A program made the position numbers and the translations under genes. From Coriobacteriales bacterium (GTDB lineage Bacteria; Actinomycetota; Coriobacteriia; Coriobacteriales; UBA8131), in the NCBI GenBank assembly GCA_031267175.1, contig JAIRZP010000097.1, positions 1 through 5,890 on the forward strand: a DNA stretch of 5,890 nt. The letters are read 5' to 3'. Under the pieces are notes generated by a model that saw only the letters and a program-made list of their open reading frames with translations, had not been told where the DNA came from and did no database searches. Of the stretch, positions 5,417 to 5,890 are shown in pieces (positions within the stretch are counted from its first letter, which is position 1; the number at the start of each line of letters is the position of its first letter).

Positions 5417-5890
5417 ATGGCACAGCACGCCTTTTTCTTTGATGAGAGCCGCTGTATCGACTGCCGGGCCTGCTCGATTGCCTGTCGTGATTGGCACGAC
5501 ATTCAGCCGGGCCCGGTAAAGTTCCTGCGCAGATTCACGTGGGAAGAAGGGGCTTTTCCCGATGTAGTGATGCATACCCTGTTTGCGTCATGCTACCACT
5601 GCAAAAGGCCTGCCTGTGTCAGCGCCTGCCCGAGCGGCGCGCTTTGGAAGGAGGATACCTACGGGGCGGTTCTGACCGACGCGGAGAAGTGCCTGGGTTG
5701 CCGCAGCTGTTGGAACGCCTGTCCGTATGGTGCGCCCCAGTTTGGTGATGACGGTGCCGGCCCTGGCGGCGGCGCCGGTGGTGAAAGCATGGGCAAAGCT
5801 GACATTGGCTCCGGCGGCAACGTTGGTGGTGATGGCACTGCCTTCGCTGAGAATGGCTCTGACGGCAGTGGCAGCATTGCGGGCAGTGTT
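5417..5890 (+). CDS. DmsB-like polyferredoxin [4Fe-4S] electron-transfer subunit with glycine-rich insertion (partial, C-terminus outside window)
   Basis: There are 158 codons without a stop up to the window edge. Three cysteine motifs are visible: CIDCRACSIAC (13-23), CYHCKRPACVSACP (59-72) and CLGCRSCWNACP (92-103). This is the order found in four-cluster subunits of DMSO-reductase-type enzymes and in the pyrogallol transhydroxylase small subunit. After CPYGAPQF (102-109) relatives normally continue within a few residues to the next cysteine block (pattern K.QKC..C). Here residues 110-158 contain no cysteine and 19 glycines among 49, with many Ser, Asp, Asn and Ala: a low-complexity, probably flexible insertion that is still running at the edge. 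There is no signal peptide. The subunit should pass electrons to or from the molybdoenzyme encoded just upstream. Whether the missing cysteine motif resumes beyond the window cannot be seen. Confidence 0.88.
   Translation, partial: MAQHAFFFDESRCIDCRACSIACRDWHDIQPGPVKFLRRFTWEEGAFPDVVMHTLFASCYHCKRPACVSACPSGALWKEDTYGAVLTDAEKCLGCRSCWNACPYGAPQFGDDGAGPGGGAGGESMGKADIGSGGNVGGDGTAFAENGSDGSGSIAGSV

Noticed and set aside
5012..5575. Minus-strand open frame spanning the molybdoenzyme end and Fe-S subunit start
   Set aside because: It crosses two sense genes with strong cysteine and pterin-binding motifs, so it is a composition shadow.
5740..5760. Possible frameshift ending the Fe-S subunit at the start of the glycine-rich tract
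   Set aside because: The frame stays open to the edge and no other frame restores a cysteine motif within the window, so an insertion is the simpler reading; the sequence beyond 5890 would settle it.
5659..5877. Proline-rich minus-strand open frame opposite the glycine-rich insertion
   Set aside because: Its Pro-rich composition is the complement of Gly codons; the plus frame is continuous from the Fe-S subunit.

Overview
The window looks like part of a chromosome of an anaerobic, moderately GC-rich bacterium. The operon is about 60% GC where I counted it by hand, with strong AGGAGG-type ribosome binding sites and short gene gaps. Cytoplasmic molybdenum enzymes paired with polyferredoxin subunits, GcvT-like demethylases and DUF3791/DUF3990 gene pairs all fit anaerobic gut- or sediment-type Actinobacteria (Coriobacteriia/Eggerthellaceae) or Firmicutes. 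The sequence alone does not fix the taxon.

Layout. The left third is read on the minus strand: a truncated DUF3990 (ADP-ribosyltransferase-like) gene at 1-172, a small DUF3791-type gene at 174-371 one base upstream of it, and a Crp/Fnr-family regulator at 573-1268. A 263-base divergent intergenic region (1269-1531) follows. It holds a good candidate activator site (GTATC-N4-GATAC) centred about 42 bases before the start point implied by a TACAAT -10 box, and a foldable leader. The right two thirds are one plus-strand operon: a GcvT/LigM-like tetrahydrofolate-dependent demethylase (1532-2848), an 846-residue DMSO-reductase-superfamily molybdopterin oxidoreductase (2876-5416) and a DmsB-like [4Fe-4S] electron-transfer subunit (5417 to the window edge). 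The last gene carries an unusual glycine-rich insertion and is cut by the edge.

How the genes may work together (inference). The regulator probably senses a small molecule other than cAMP and switches on the divergent operon. The demethylase would move a methyl group from a methylated substrate, possibly an aryl methyl ether, to tetrahydrofolate. The molybdenum enzyme resembles pyrogallol transhydroxylase and DmsA-type enzymes. It would then reduce, dehydroxylate or rearrange the demethylated product, with the Fe-S subunit passing electrons. Substrate and reaction direction cannot be read from the sequence. The DUF3791/DUF3990 pair looks like a separate, lower-GC accessory module, possibly toxin-antitoxin-like.
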